A DNA stretch of 13,492 nt from JAABRU01 sp964505535. GTDB lineage: Bacteria; Desulfobacterota; Desulfobacteria; Desulfobacterales; Desulfococcaceae. Every line of letters starts with the position of its first letter. Positions within the stretch are counted from its first letter, which is position 1. Below the pieces are notes generated by a model, which searched no databases, was not told where the DNA came from, and saw only the letters and a program-made list of their open reading frames with translations. Positions 1 through 7,579 of the stretch are shown in pieces. The stretch spans positions 1 to 13,492 of the forward strand of contig CAZDIU010000131.1 of the NCBI GenBank assembly GCA_964505535.1. Direction: 5' to 3'. Position numbers and translations under genes: made by a program.

Positions 1-1
1 C

Positions 2-1342
2 CGGCTCGGGGATGCCAGCGGCAGGAGAAGCTGGGAAATTTATATGGGGGATGCATCATCTCCCTGCCAGTGTCCGGTTGCCAGAACCTTTCAGATGGAC
101 AAAGCCCAACGTTCCCAGGAAGTTGTGAAAGTGGAGGGAATCCGAATTCCCCTGATTGTTTACACCGTTCCAATCCGGGACCGGGATGGAAAAGTGGAAA
201 TGGTCATTGAAATCGCGAGTGAAATTTCCGAGGTGAAACGTCTGCAGGAGGAACTGCAGTTTGCCCGTGCCCAGTACCGTCAGCTTTTTGATGAAGTTCC
301 CTGTTATATCTCCGTGCAGGACAGAAATCTCAAAATACTGGAGATCAACCGGCTGTTTCGGGAGGAGTTCGGAGATCGCATCGGCGAATACTGTTACAAA
401 GCCTACAAAGGCAGGGACAGTATCTGCACCGACTGCCCCGTGATGCAGACCTTTGCTGACGGAAAACCCCATTCCACCGAAGCTGTGGTGGAATCCGCAA
501 AAGGGGATCAGTACAATGTGCTTATCTGGACGGCTCCCATCCGTGACAAAGAGGGAAAGATTGTGCAGGTCATGGAAATGTCCACCAATATCACCCAGAT
601 TTACAAACTCAGGGATCAGCTTTCCTCACTGGGACTGCTTATCGGGTCCATTTCCCACGGCATCAAGGGAATGCTCACGGGGCTGGATGGCGGTATGTAC
701 ATGTTCAATTCAGGTTTCAGCAAAGACAACCGCAAACAGATGGAAGAGGGATGGGAAATTGTCAAACTCATGATCGGCCGTATCCGGGAAATGATCCTCA
801 ATATCCTTTATTACGCAAAAAAGAGGGAACTGAACTGGGAGCAGGTGGATGTGGCAGAATTCATCAATGAAATTGCAGCCGCGTTTGAGCCAAAGGCACG
901 GAAGGAAAAAATAGAATTTGTGCGGGATTTCGGCCCGGGTCTGGGCGGATTTGAGATTGATCCGGCAGTTGCACGCGCGGCACTTATCAATATACTGGAA
1001 AACGCCATTGACGCATGCAATGAGGACAGAAAAAAGGAAAATCACCGTGTTGTGTTCGGCGTGAAGCGGGATGGAGATGCCATTGTGTTTGAAATCACGG
1101 ATAACGGCATCGGCATGGACAAAGAAACCCTCAACTCCCTGTTCACACTCTTTTTCTCCTCAAAAGGCAGCAAAGGCACGGGACTGGGTCTCTTTGTTTC
1201 CAAAAAAACCGTTGAACAGCATGGAGGTCAGATAAACGTGACTTCCGAACGCGGTCAGGGAACCACTTTCCGTATCCGTATGCCGGTGACACTGCCTGAG
1301 TCTGTCCGCCAGGAGCAGGAGGACAATCCCGAAGATGTCTGA
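2..1342 (+). CDS. PAS-domain sensor histidine kinase, 5' end cut by the window edge
   Basis: The reading frame is open from base 2 with no stop upstream of the ATG at 44, and the residues before that ATG already belong to a PAS domain, so the true start lies outside the window. Visible order: the C-terminal half of one PAS domain (about 2-235, with a CxCPV motif), a complete PAS domain (about 268-600) with Cys-x10-Cys-x2-CysPV, then a kinase core. The phospho-acceptor His is in SISHGIKG (codon 656-658). The ATPase domain shows an N box (NILENAIDAC), G1 (DNGIGM), an F box (LFTLFF) and G2 (GTGLGL). The H box is unusual: it lacks the acidic residue after His and the usual downstream Pro. No receiver domain or response-regulator gene follows. 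It is a paralogue of the next gene; its lost N-terminus could hold a similar periplasmic sensor. The kinase assignment is firm; signal and partner are unknown. Confidence 0.9.
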   Translation, partial: RLGDASGRRSWEIYMGDASSPCQCPVARTFQMDKAQRSQEVVKVEGIRIPLIVYTVPIRDRDGKVEMVIEIASEISEVKRLQEELQFARAQYRQLFDEVPCYISVQDRNLKILEINRLFREEFGDRIGEYCYKAYKGRDSICTDCPVMQTFADGKPHSTEAVVESAKGDQYNVLIWTAPIRDKEGKIVQVMEMSTNITQIYKLRDQLSSLGLLIGSISHGIKGMLTGLDGGMYMFNSGFSKDNRKQMEEGWEIVKLMIGRIREMILNILYYAKKRELNWEQVDVAEFINEIAAAFEPKARKEKIEFVRDFGPGLGGFEIDPAVARAALINILENAIDACNEDRKKENHRVVFGVKRDGDAIVFEITDNGIGMDKETLNSLFTLFFSSKGSKGTGLGLFVSKKTVEQHGGQINVTSERGQGTTFRIRMPVTLPESVRQEQEDNPEDV

Positions 1343-1408
1343 AAGGGACAGGCAATGCTGTGCTGAAATATGAATGTTGTCAGGCAAATGACACTTTCTG
1401 AAGGTGTT

Positions 1409-1546
1409 CAGGTGTCAGGTGTCAGTCAATGCCGTTTCCTTAAGTAAAAAATTTCCCTCCCCCGGCGGGAGGGGTAAGGGGAGGGGAGCCTTAAGGAAAC
1501 GGCATTGAGGTGTCAGTAATTGTCACTGAACACTGAAACCTGAAAT
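1409..1546. repeat. Heptamer (CAG-led) tandem repeat tract, split by a MITE-like element
   Basis: Left part (1409-1426) reads CAGGTGT, CAGGTGT, CAGT on the plus strand. Right part (1508-1546) continues with AGGTGTCAGTAAT and then turns to the opposite orientation: CACTGAA, CACTGAA, ACCTGAA. The 7-bp period and CAG lead match the arrays at 5375-5479 and 12011-12053. It lies in the 242-bp gap between the two kinase genes. Its function is unknown. Confidence 0.7.
1427..1507. mobile_element. MITE-like element, 81 bp, perfect 18-bp terminal inverted repeats
   Basis: The arms CAATGCCGTTTCCTTAAG (1427-1444) and its exact reverse complement (1490-1507) enclose a G/C-strand-biased centre with an inner 7-bp hairpin (1455-1461 against 1467-1473). 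The ten bases AGGTGTCAGT occur directly on both sides (1417-1426 and 1508-1517), as a target-site duplication would. Because the surrounding tract itself repeats GGTGTCAG, the duplication could partly reflect pre-existing repeats. There is no coding capacity. Alternatively it is a REP/ERIC-like hairpin repeat without mobility. Confidence 0.6.
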
Positions 1547-1584
1547 CAAATCCCCTGCATCAATGATACGGAAAGGGGGCATAA

Positions 1585-3878
1585 ATGGAAAAAAAACCGA
1601 AATTCTGGGAATCCCTGATCTTCCGGCTGACCGTTTCCGTGGGAGTCGTGCTGTTCATCAGTATCTTCACATGGGCCTACTTTGATGTGCAGCGGCAGAA
1701 AAAGGATGTTTTCCGAAAAACGGTTGAAGAAGCGGATCGGCTGGCTGATGCCATCAAACTGGGAACCCATTATGCCATGATGGGCAATTTCAGGGATCAT
1801 CTCAATGAAATTATCAGAAGTCTCGGCCGCCACGAACAAATCCGCCATATCCGAATCCTTAACAAAAAAGGGGAAATCAAATTCTCCAATATAACAGAGG
1901 AAATCAGTCAGCAAATCGATATTAAAGCAGAACCCTGCCATATCTGCCACAAATTCAATCCTCCGCCCGTATCTTTGGATATTCCGGAAAGAACCCGCGT
2001 TTTCACCGAATCCGGCAGCATCCGGATGATGGGCATTATCAGCCCCATTTACAATGAACCCGGATGCGCTTCGGACTGCCATTTTCACCCTGCGGAATCC
2101 AAACTGCTGGGTGCACTTGATGTGGTCATTTCCATGGAAGGAACCGACGCGGAAATATTTTACCATGAACGGCAGATTCTGCTGATGGCTGTCCTCAGTT
2201 TTCTTGCAACGTCCGGCATTATCACGGCTTTTCTCCTTATTGATGTCATCCGGCCCATCCGGGATCTTATCAAAAAAACACGCCGCATCGGGAGGGGAGA
2301 ACACGAATATGAGGCCAGAACCGGATGGAATGATGAGATCGGTCTGCTGGCTGATGCCATCAGCAGGATGGGAGAGAAGACAAAGGAAAAGCAGGAGGAG
2401 ATCAACAAGCAGCGGGATGAATATCAGCAGTTGTTTGAAGAGGTTCCCTGCTATATCACGGTGGTGGACAGAAATTTCCGGCTGCTGCGCTACAACAAGG
2501 CTTTCACCCGGTAGTTCAATCCNNNNNNNNNNGACATGGGGAACACTGTTACAGGGTTTACAAGGGCCGGGACAGACACTGCGATGTATGCCCGGTGCTG
2601 AGAACCTTTGAAGACGGGGAATCCCATTACAGTGAGGAGGCCGGCATCACCAGATCCGGGGAAATTTCCCACTGGCTGGTGCAGGCCTCGCCCATCCGGG
2701 ATGCAAAAGGCCAAATCACAGCGGTAATGGAAATGAGTCTGGACATTACGGTCCGCAAGCAGTTGGAGGAACGGATCCGGGAGTCAGAAGCCAAATACCG
2801 TGTCATATTTGACAATATTCCCAACCCGGTATTTGTGCTGGACGCCCGGACACTGGATATTCTTGACTGCAATGACAACCAGAAGGCTGTGTACGGATAT
2901 GAAAAACAGGAGATACTGGGAATGACCTTTGCCATTCTCTTTGATGAAAATGAGCGGGAAACATATGCAGAAAAGATGAAGATCCTGAGTTTCATTGATC
3001 AGGCCCGGCAGATCAGAAAAGACGGGCAGATAATTTTTGTCAATATCCGGGTGTCTCCGTCCCAATACATGGGAAAAAAAGCTTTGCTGGTGACCACCAG
3101 TGACATTACCCGGCGGCTGCTGGCGGAACAGCAGTTGGTACATGCAGGGAAAATGACCACGCTGGGTGAAATGGCCACGGGCATTGCCCATGAACTGAAC
3201 CAGCCTCTGACAGTCATCAAAACAGCCGGCAGTTTTCTGATGCGCAAAGTCAGAAAAGGAGAGCCAATAAGGGAGGATATTCTGAAAACCCTGACAGAGG
3301 AAATTGACGGTCATGTGAACCGGGCATCCAAAATCATCAACCATCTGCGGGAATTCGGCAGAAAATCGGAAGTGGAAAAACAGAATGTCAATGTGAATGA
3401 ACCTCTTGCCAAATCAATAGACATGTTTTCCCAGCAGTTGAAACTGCGGGAAATCATACTGAAAAAAGATCTGGCTCCGGATTTGCCCTTTATCCAGGCC
3501 GACGCGAACCGGCTGGAACAGGTTTTTGTCAATCTGCTTATCAATGCAAGGGATTCCATAGAGGAAAAATGGGAAAAGGGTCTGATGTACGGAAAGCAGA
3601 CCAGAGAAATCCGTATTAAAACCGCTGCGGAAAACGGCCATGTGCTGATTTCCATTTCAGATAACGGGATGGGCATTCCCAAAAATGTCCGGGATCGGAT
3701 ATTTGAACCCTTTTTCACCACCAAGAAAGTGGGAAAAGGTACAGGGCTGGGGCTTTCCATCACCTACGGAATCATTCAGGACTATGAGGGAAGCATCACG
3801 GTGGAAAGCACGGAAAACATGGGAACTGAATTCACCATCCGCTTTCCGGCATCAGTTTCAGCCGATGCAGCGGGATAG
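1585..3878 (+). CDS. Membrane sensor histidine kinase with periplasmic c-heme-type domain, HAMP and three PAS domains (split by stop codon and assembly gap)
   Basis: The ATG at 1585 follows an AAGGGGG ribosome site. Order: TM1 (residues about 10-32), a periplasmic domain with a heme-c motif CHICH (residues 118-122) and a second Cys-rich site, CASDCH (161-166), TM2 (about 198-222), HAMP (about 220-272), then PAS 1 (from residue 280), with Cys-x10-Cys-x2-CysPV after the gap. A second PAS starts near 2785. The kinase core has HELNQPL (His codon 3189-3191), N box NLLINARDSI, G1 DNGMGI, F box FEPFFTTK and G2 GTGLGL. The frame stops at TAG 2512-2514, just before the N-run, and resumes in another frame from 2533. 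Alignment to the upstream paralogue shows the two halves are one gene, so the interruption is probably a contig-end artefact; a real pseudogene is not excluded. I infer that it senses periplasmic redox state. Confidence 0.85.
2523..2532. other. Assembly gap (10 Ns) inside the second kinase gene
   Basis: Ten Ns interrupt the PAS domain. Codons before the gap start at positions 1 mod 3 and those after at 0 mod 3, so the real gap must be 2 mod 3 in length (2, 5, 8...) for one open frame. Comparison with the paralogous PAS (nine residues from FREEFGDRI to GEYC) fits about 2 missing bases. The TAG at 2512-2514 sits where the paralogue has Glu, so a G-to-T error at a contig end would explain it. 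Confidence 0.9.
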
Positions 3879-3897
3879 GAATCAGAGATCAGAGGCC

Positions 3898-3932
3898 GGG
3901 GATTAGGGGGCAGAAATCAGCCCCTTTACCCC
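3898..3932. terminator. Possible bidirectional hairpin between convergent genes
   Basis: GGGG and GGGGC (3898-3911) can pair with GCCCC and CCCC (3920-3932) across an 8-nt loop with an internal mismatch. It lies in the 70-bp space between the kinase stop (3878) and the hmcF stop (3949). The downstream T-run is poor on both strands, so termination is only plausible. Confidence 0.4.
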
Positions 3933-3948
3933 AGCCCCTCTTCTTTAT

Positions 3949-5355
3949 TTATTCTTCCTCATCCTCTTCTTCCTGCGGTTTGAGATGATCAGGCACAATC
4001 ACCATCTTGAGCAGCAGGGGTTTGAGAAAGGACCAGCGCATACCGATTTTGTATTCCTCTTCCAGATCCCGGAGGGCATCCCAGCAGTTGTGACAGGGAG
4101 AAACTACCAGTTTGCAACCGGTTGCCAGAATCTGATCCCGTTTGGTCTTGAGACCGATATTGCGGTGTTTTCTGAATTTCCCGATACCGTTGAATCCGCC
4201 GCCGCCGCCGCAGCAGAAATTATGTTCCCGGCACGGGGTCATTTCCCGAAAATCCTCTGCAATATAACTCATAATCTCACGGGCATAGTCAGCCAGACCT
4301 GCATTCCGGATATAGTTGCAGGAATCCTGATACGTGACAGGTTCCTTGATTTTCTTGGCCGGATCAATCTTGAGTTTGCCTGTGCGCAGGGCTTCGGCCA
4401 CCCATTCCACATAGTGGAAACTGGGAACCGGGGTTTGACCGCTTTTCAGCCCTGCCCAGTAAGGACCTTCAATAACTGTGGCCCGATACGCATGTCCGCA
4501 TTCGGTGACGACCATGCGTTTGGGTTTCAGGCGTTCCATGGCCTCATACACGGTTTCCACCTGCATCTTGCAGGCTTCCCAGTCACCCGCGAACATGGCC
4601 AGACTGGTTTCCTCCCATCCGCTGCTGGGAACTGTCCAGTTTTCTCCGGCTATGTGAAAGAGAATGGCTGCTTCCGCAAGGTCTTCGGGATAATGCTTGG
4701 GTTCCCTGGCATTGACGGTATACATGATGTCCGCGCCTTCCTTGTCCACCGGAATTTCCAGCCCGGGCCATTCTTCCGAATTCTCATCAGCCATCCATTC
4801 GCAGGTCTCCACCCAGTCTTCCACGGTGACATCCATCTGGGCACGGTAGATCCGGTGCATACCGGAACCGATTTTCATTTCCCAGGGAACAAATCCCTGG
4901 GCGAAACAAAGCCCGCGCAGGTAACCGAACATGACCCCCATGTCAATGCCAAAGGGACAGTAGGTTCCGCAGCGGTTGCAGCAGGTGCATTTGGCCCACG
5001 CGGTTTCCATGCACATCTGCATAAATGCGTTGTCCACCTGCCCTTTGCGTTTGACCATTTCCCCCAGGGTGGACTGAATTTTGTATGAGGGAACCTGCTG
5101 CGGATCTTTGTTGTTGGCCAGATACAGGAAGCAGCTGTCCGCACACAGACCGCAGTGTGCGCAGATTTCCAGCCAGGTTTTGATCCGGGATTTTGACACC
5201 AAAGTCTTCTGAAGGGTGTTCCACAGCAACTCTGTGTCCACATCCAGCTCATTCATTTCACTGTAATATTGTGCACCGCTTTTGTCATTGAGCAGTGCCT
5301 GGAGAAATTCCAGCGTATTTACCTTTTCTCTGTTGCAGAGTTTGCCTTGTGCCAT
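3949..5355 (-). CDS. hmcF: HmcF: cytoplasmic HdrD-like CCG-domain iron-sulfur subunit of the Hmc complex
   Basis: This 468-residue protein has no signal peptide or membrane span, so it should sit on the cytoplasmic face. Two [4Fe-4S] ferredoxin motifs are visible: CAHCGLCADSC (65-75) and CTCCNRCGTYCP (ligands C123, C126, C129, C133). C-terminal CCG-type motifs follow, as in the catalytic heterodisulfide reductase subunit HdrD: a Cys at 286, then C346, C381-C382 followed by a run of Gly, and CHNC (421-424). Length and motif order match HmcF of Desulfovibrio (about 460 residues). The start is supported by AAGGA seven bases upstream of the ATG. It is the last gene of the operon. The tail (PQEEEDEEE) is strongly acidic. 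By homology it passes electrons between the membrane subunits and a cytoplasmic partner, whose identity is not known. TmcB and other HdrD-like proteins are alternatives, but the six-gene order favours HmcF. Confidence 0.93.
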   Translation of the reverse strand: MAQGKLCNREKVNTLEFLQALLNDKSGAQYYSEMNELDVDTELLWNTLQKTLVSKSRIKTWLEICAHCGLCADSCFLYLANNKDPQQVPSYKIQSTLGEMVKRKGQVDNAFMQMCMETAWAKCTCCNRCGTYCPFGIDMGVMFGYLRGLCFAQGFVPWEMKIGSGMHRIYRAQMDVTVEDWVETCEWMADENSEEWPGLEIPVDKEGADIMYTVNAREPKHYPEDLAEAAILFHIAGENWTVPSSGWEETSLAMFAGDWEACKMQVETVYEAMERLKPKRMVVTECGHAYRATVIEGPYWAGLKSGQTPVPSFHYVEWVAEALRTGKLKIDPAKKIKEPVTYQDSCNYIRNAGLADYAREIMSYIAEDFREMTPCREHNFCCGGGGGFNGIGKFRKHRNIGLKTKRDQILATGCKLVVSPCHNCWDALRDLEEEYKIGMRWSFLKPLLLKMVIVPDHLKPQEEEDEEE

Positions 5356-5374
5356 TTTTATATCCTTACCTAAT

Positions 5375-5479
5375 CAGTTGTCAGTGTTCAGTTGTCAGTG
5401 TTCAGTTATCAGTGTTCCGTTACCAGTGTTCCCTTACCGGTTCTTTTGATAACGGAACACTGTTCACTGACAACTGTTC
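5375..5479. repeat. 14-bp tandem repeats with inverted copies between hmcF and hmcE
   Basis: Consecutive 14-bp units start at 5375, 5389, 5403 and 5417, with a degenerate fifth at 5431: CAGTTGTCAGTGTT twice, CAGTTATCAGTGTT, CCGTTACCAGTGTT. Each is two CAG-led heptamers. The right side (5448-5479) carries the same units inverted; CAGTGTTCCGTTA (5410-5422) is exactly complementary to 5450-5462, giving a 13-bp stem with a 27-nt loop. The array fills most of the 131-bp gap between hmcE and hmcF inside the operon. Confidence 0.85.
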
Positions 5480-5486
5480 ACGGATA

Positions 5487-6167
5487 TTACCACGCCATTC
5501 CTCTTTTCCGTTTCATATCGCCCCGCTTGATGGCAAAGTCCATGCCAAGCTGGGCTCTGGACATGAAATAGAGAACAAAATGGGACAGTTTGGTAAAGGG
5601 AATCGCGACCAGCATGATCTCACCGCTGAGGATATGCAGGATGAGCCAGAATTTGTAGTTTCCGATGTGGTGCATTGCCAGGAAACCGGTGATAAAAGGC
5701 GCCACGGCAATGGCCAGTATCAGCCAGTCATACCGGGTCGTGATGATTCTGACTTCCGGCAGTGCCATACGGCGGAGAGCAATGAACACTGCTGCCACCA
5801 GCATGGCAATGGTGAGAAAATCAGCAGCAGCGTCCGGCATGCTCCACAGGCGGAAACCGAAGCGTTCCTGCAGCAGAATATTGTGTGCCTGCAGAAAAAT
5901 CGGTGTGATCACCAGACCGATGTGGAAGGTGAAAAACAGCAGGGTGAAAAATTTGTAATAACGCCAGCTGTGGGTTCCGTAGGGAACCAGCCACAGAAAA
6001 ATGGAACGGGCAGCTCCCTTGAACCCCTGCATTCTGTATTCTCCGTAGGCAACCCGGTCCAACTGCCAGTCCAGTCCTTTTACATACTGAACAGCGCGGA
6101 CAATAACCCCGACAAAGAATATGCTGAAAGATATCCAGGCCAGAGGGCCGGTTACAAATTCATACAT
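5487..6167 (-). CDS. hmcE: HmcE: NarI-like cytochrome b membrane subunit of the Hmc complex
   Basis: This 226-residue integral membrane protein has five hydrophobic segments (about 8-27, 75-96, 113-132, 145-164, 172-200). Histidines in or near the membrane (H82, H95, H166, H167, H178, H196) are candidates for b-heme ligation, as in the gamma subunit of respiratory nitrate reductase (NarI family). Length equals the usual HmcE size. The ATG at 6167 has AAGGAG six bases upstream; a second in-frame ATG does not compete. It lies between hmcD and hmcF, as in Desulfovibrio vulgaris. The expected role is to pass electrons through the membrane between HmcC/HmcD and cytoplasmic HmcF. The C-terminal end is basic (KRGDMKRKRG), consistent with a cytoplasmic location. 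Heme content is inferred from the family, not proven. Confidence 0.9.
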   Translation of the reverse strand: MYEFVTGPLAWISFSIFFVGVIVRAVQYVKGLDWQLDRVAYGEYRMQGFKGAARSIFLWLVPYGTHSWRYYKFFTLLFFTFHIGLVITPIFLQAHNILLQERFGFRLWSMPDAAADFLTIAMLVAAVFIALRRMALPEVRIITTRYDWLILAIAVAPFITGFLAMHHIGNYKFWLILHILSGEIMLVAIPFTKLSHFVLYFMSRAQLGMDFAIKRGDMKRKRGMAW

Positions 6168-6194
6168 CTTAATCTCCTTTTATTCGGCACATGC

Positions 6195-6362
6195 CTATTC
6201 TTCGTGGCCTGAATGTGATTCCTGTAATTCATGATCCGCTTCCCTGTCCGTGAGAAAAGACCAGAAAGCGACATAAACGAGCAGTCCCGCGCCCATCAGG
6301 ATATAGGTGATGTTTTTGGTATGCAGCATGAAATCCTGCAGCGTGTAAATGATGTCGTGCAT
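6195..6362 (-). CDS. hmcD: HmcD: small single-span membrane subunit of the Hmc complex
   Basis: A 55-residue ORF starts at the ATG read from 6362 and ends with TAG at 6195-6197. It is preceded by a strong GGAGG site (about 8 bases upstream) that lies in the 17-bp space after the hmcC stop, and it is followed by 27 bp before hmcE. The protein begins MHDIIYTLQDF, has one transmembrane segment (about residues 19-38, ITYILMGAGLLVYVAFWSFL) and a charged His/Glu-rich tail ending SGHEE. Size, single span and position between hmcC and hmcE match HmcD. It has no recognisable cofactor motif; in the family it is regarded as a structural membrane component. The assignment rests mainly on gene order and length. 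Confidence 0.88.
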   Translation of the reverse strand: MHDIIYTLQDFMLHTKNITYILMGAGLLVYVAFWSFLTDREADHELQESHSGHEE

Positions 6363-6379
6363 TTTTCTTCCTCCCCGTG

Positions 6380-7579
6380 TCAGTGAGACGCTTTGTAATC
6401 CGGATGTTCATAGAATATGGGCATCCGGGTGACGATGAATTTGAAGGCCACTATGCCGAGAGTCAGCATGAAAAGCGTGAGCCCGATTTCGCCCGGATGG
6501 GGGAAATATCTGTCTTTCAGCGGCAGATACCAGTTGAATGCAATCAGACACACATTCAGCCGGTTGAGGATGATTCCCAGCACTGTAATCAGGGCAGCCC
6601 GGCGGATGAGCTTGAAATTCTTTTCCCGCACGGCAACCGCATACATGAAACAGGGCAGCGCAACAAATCCCAGCAGTTCCACCAGAAACCATATGCCGTA
6701 GCCGGTCCCCAGCAGATGCCAGCTGTTGTCCATGGCAATGCCGATGACTTTGATGATCAGATAGCCTGCCATAATAAAGGATGCGCCTTTGGCAAAACCC
6801 AGGACAACCCCGTCATGCTCGGACAGATAGGTTTCATCCATTTTGTCATGGAAATACCTGTGGGAAAGACTTCCCTCAAAAATCACCATGGAAAGACCCG
6901 CAAACATGCTGGAGACGAAGAAATACACAGCCAGATACTGAGAATACCACAAAGGATGGAGCTTGGCAGGCGCAATGATGAACAGCGCTCCCAGAGATGA
7001 CTGGTGCAGGGTGGAAAGAATCACACCGAAGATGGTCAGCACAAGCGTCAGCCTGTAGATGATGTTGCGCAGCTTTTTCAGGCCCAGCCATTCCAGCGCT
7101 GTCGTGGAATACTCCAGAAACAGCACCGTAAGATACAGAGCCACACACAGACCCACTTCAAACAGCAGTGAAGTGGTTCCCGGAGACCAGAACAGGGGGT
7201 AGGGCAGACGCCAGGGGCGGCCCACATCGTAATGCAGAGAGACCACAACCAGGGCATAGCCCAGAAATGCGGTCAGAATCGCGGGACGGACTGCGGAATG
7301 ATAGCGTTTCATTCCGAAAAGATAGCACGCTGCAGAAGAGGTGTATCCTCCGGCAGCCAGGGCAACTCCGGCCATCAGGTCAAATCCGATCCACAGTCCC
7401 CAGGGATAATTGTCATCCAGGTTTGTCACAGCGGCCAGTCCTCCGGTGAAGCGCAGCACCGTGAGCAGCAGACCGATGATCATGATAACGCCGACAGCCA
7501 TGCTGAAAGGGCTTTTCAGGTTCAATGACTGGTCCGGCGGGAAAATTTTCGCTTTAAGCGCAGCAAGTTGCTGAGACAT
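6380..7579 (-). CDS. hmcC: HmcC: NrfD/HybB-type polytopic membrane subunit of the Hmc complex
   Basis: The product is a 399-residue, very hydrophobic protein with about ten transmembrane segments. NrfD-family hallmarks are visible: an N-terminal region with NLDDNYPWGLWIGFD before the second span, HQSSLGALF near residue 190, then HPLWYS, and ILNRLNVCLIAFNWY near the C-terminal third. NrfD-type subunits (HmcC, DsrP, HybB, PsrC) bind quinone and pair with a four-cluster ferredoxin subunit; here that is HmcB. The ATG overlaps the hmcB stop by one base (ATGA), and its GAGGAGG site lies inside the hmcB 3' end, indicating translational coupling and a 1:1 ratio. No cofactor ligands are expected. TmcC is excluded by the size and number of spans. 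Confidence 0.93.
   Translation of the reverse strand: MSQQLAALKAKIFPPDQSLNLKSPFSMAVGVIMIIGLLLTVLRFTGGLAAVTNLDDNYPWGLWIGFDLMAGVALAAGGYTSSAACYLFGMKRYHSAVRPAILTAFLGYALVVVSLHYDVGRPWRLPYPLFWSPGTTSLLFEVGLCVALYLTVLFLEYSTTALEWLGLKKLRNIIYRLTLVLTIFGVILSTLHQSSLGALFIIAPAKLHPLWYSQYLAVYFFVSSMFAGLSMVIFEGSLSHRYFHDKMDETYLSEHDGVVLGFAKGASFIMAGYLIIKVIGIAMDNSWHLLGTGYGIWFLVELLGFVALPCFMYAVAVREKNFKLIRRAALITVLGIILNRLNVCLIAFNWYLPLKDRYFPHPGEIGLTLFMLTLGIVAFKFIVTRMPIFYEHPDYKASH

Noticed and set aside
1546..2304. Minus-strand ORF of 252 codons
   Set aside because: It lies opposite the kinase sensor region, whose heme motif, membrane spans and HAMP domain are recognisable.
3985..5088. Long plus-strand ORF of 367 codons
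   Set aside because: It is antisense to hmcF, whose Fe-S and CCG motifs are clear; the plus-strand translation is rich in His, Gly and Phe without family motifs.
5375..5479. CRISPR array
   Set aside because: The units are 14 bp and directly adjacent, with no spacers of constant length, and there are no cas genes.
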